A stretch of DNA of 64,000 bases, from positions 1,626,361-1,690,360 of the forward strand of contig NC_068363.1 in NCBI RefSeq assembly GCF_020536995.1, given 5' to 3'. The translations under genes and the position numbers were made by a program. This stretch comes from Dreissena polymorpha. Lineage: Eukaryota; Mollusca; Bivalvia; Myida; Dreissenidae. The notes beneath the pieces are model-generated. The model made no database searches, had not been told where the DNA came from, and worked only from the letters and a program-made list of their open reading frames with translations. Positions within the stretch are counted from its first letter, which is position 1. Each line of letters starts with the position of its first letter. Positions 63,890-64,000 of this stretch are shown here, piece by piece.

Positions 63890-64000
63890 ACGTTTTGGTA
63901 AATTGACAAAATTGAAAAAAGTTGTTTCAGATTCGCAAATTTTCGTTTTAGTTATGATATTTTTGAGGCAAACAGTAATACTGAACTTTTACCATGTTCT
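63890..64000 (-). mobile_element. TTAA MITE family, partial (copy D)
   Basis: 'gacgttttggtaaattgaca', 'gtttcagattcgcaaat' and 'aatactgaacttttaccatg' match the end of copies A-C. The terminal AGGGG-CTTTTCAC is replaced by unrelated sequence and the window cuts the rest. Confidence 0.75.

Overview
The window is AT-rich, intron-rich, repeat-laden animal DNA with no prokaryotic organisation. Several interspersed repeats (a TTAA-flanked element carrying a tRNA-like segment, palindromic MITEs with nested GC-rich hairpins, tRNA-headed SINEs, elements ending in GGACGGACGGAC tracts) look like bivalve mollusc families, most like those I associate with Dreissena. The species is inference; the repeat types and gene families are read from the sequence.

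Layout. 0.4-4.2 kb is a 50-bp minisatellite with a higher-order 700/750-bp duplication, decayed edges and a LINE 3' end inserted in it. 9.08-12.0 kb (minus) is TRIQK, a three-exon tail-anchored protein gene whose introns hold several MITEs and SINEs. 12.3-18.6 kb is a transposon cluster: a tRNA-bearing TTAA element with a nested dimeric TIR element, a short LTR-element fossil, three exons of a MULE transposase gene, a hAT-type MITE and a SINE. 18.8-26.1 kb is one copy of an old segmental duplication; the other copy is 41.4-47.7 kb. 26.67-33.93 kb (plus) is a 12-exon gene encoding signal peptide, two Ly6/uPAR domains, TSP1 and a fibrinogen C-terminal domain; it carries nonsense codons and looks like a pseudogene. 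38.0-39.9 kb has a LINE scrap and a decayed hAT transposase.

The most interesting object is on the minus strand from about 62.5 kb down to 41.6 kb. Exons at 56.4-62.5 kb encode three alternating SRCR and sushi (CCP) units followed by a transmembrane exon, all with matching 1-2-1 splice phases. Beyond the transmembrane exon, nine short exons (three of them only 10, 10 and 16 nt), each with consensus splice sites and joining in one continuous frame, build a cytoplasmic tail of about 136 residues with five or six tyrosine motifs (YVVM, YETL, YSAI, TVYENV, YYIDF). The eight internal tail exons form four pairs, phase 1-to-2 then 2-to-1, each pair a multiple of three (78, 66, 51 and 72 nt), so each tyrosine motif sits on a cassette that could be skipped without breaking the frame. 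The last tail exon lies inside the segmental duplication and has a diverged second copy at 19.0-19.16 kb, beyond the fibrinogen gene. The 5' end of the receptor gene lies outside the window. Together the receptor and the FReD gene make this look like an innate-recognition gene neighbourhood.
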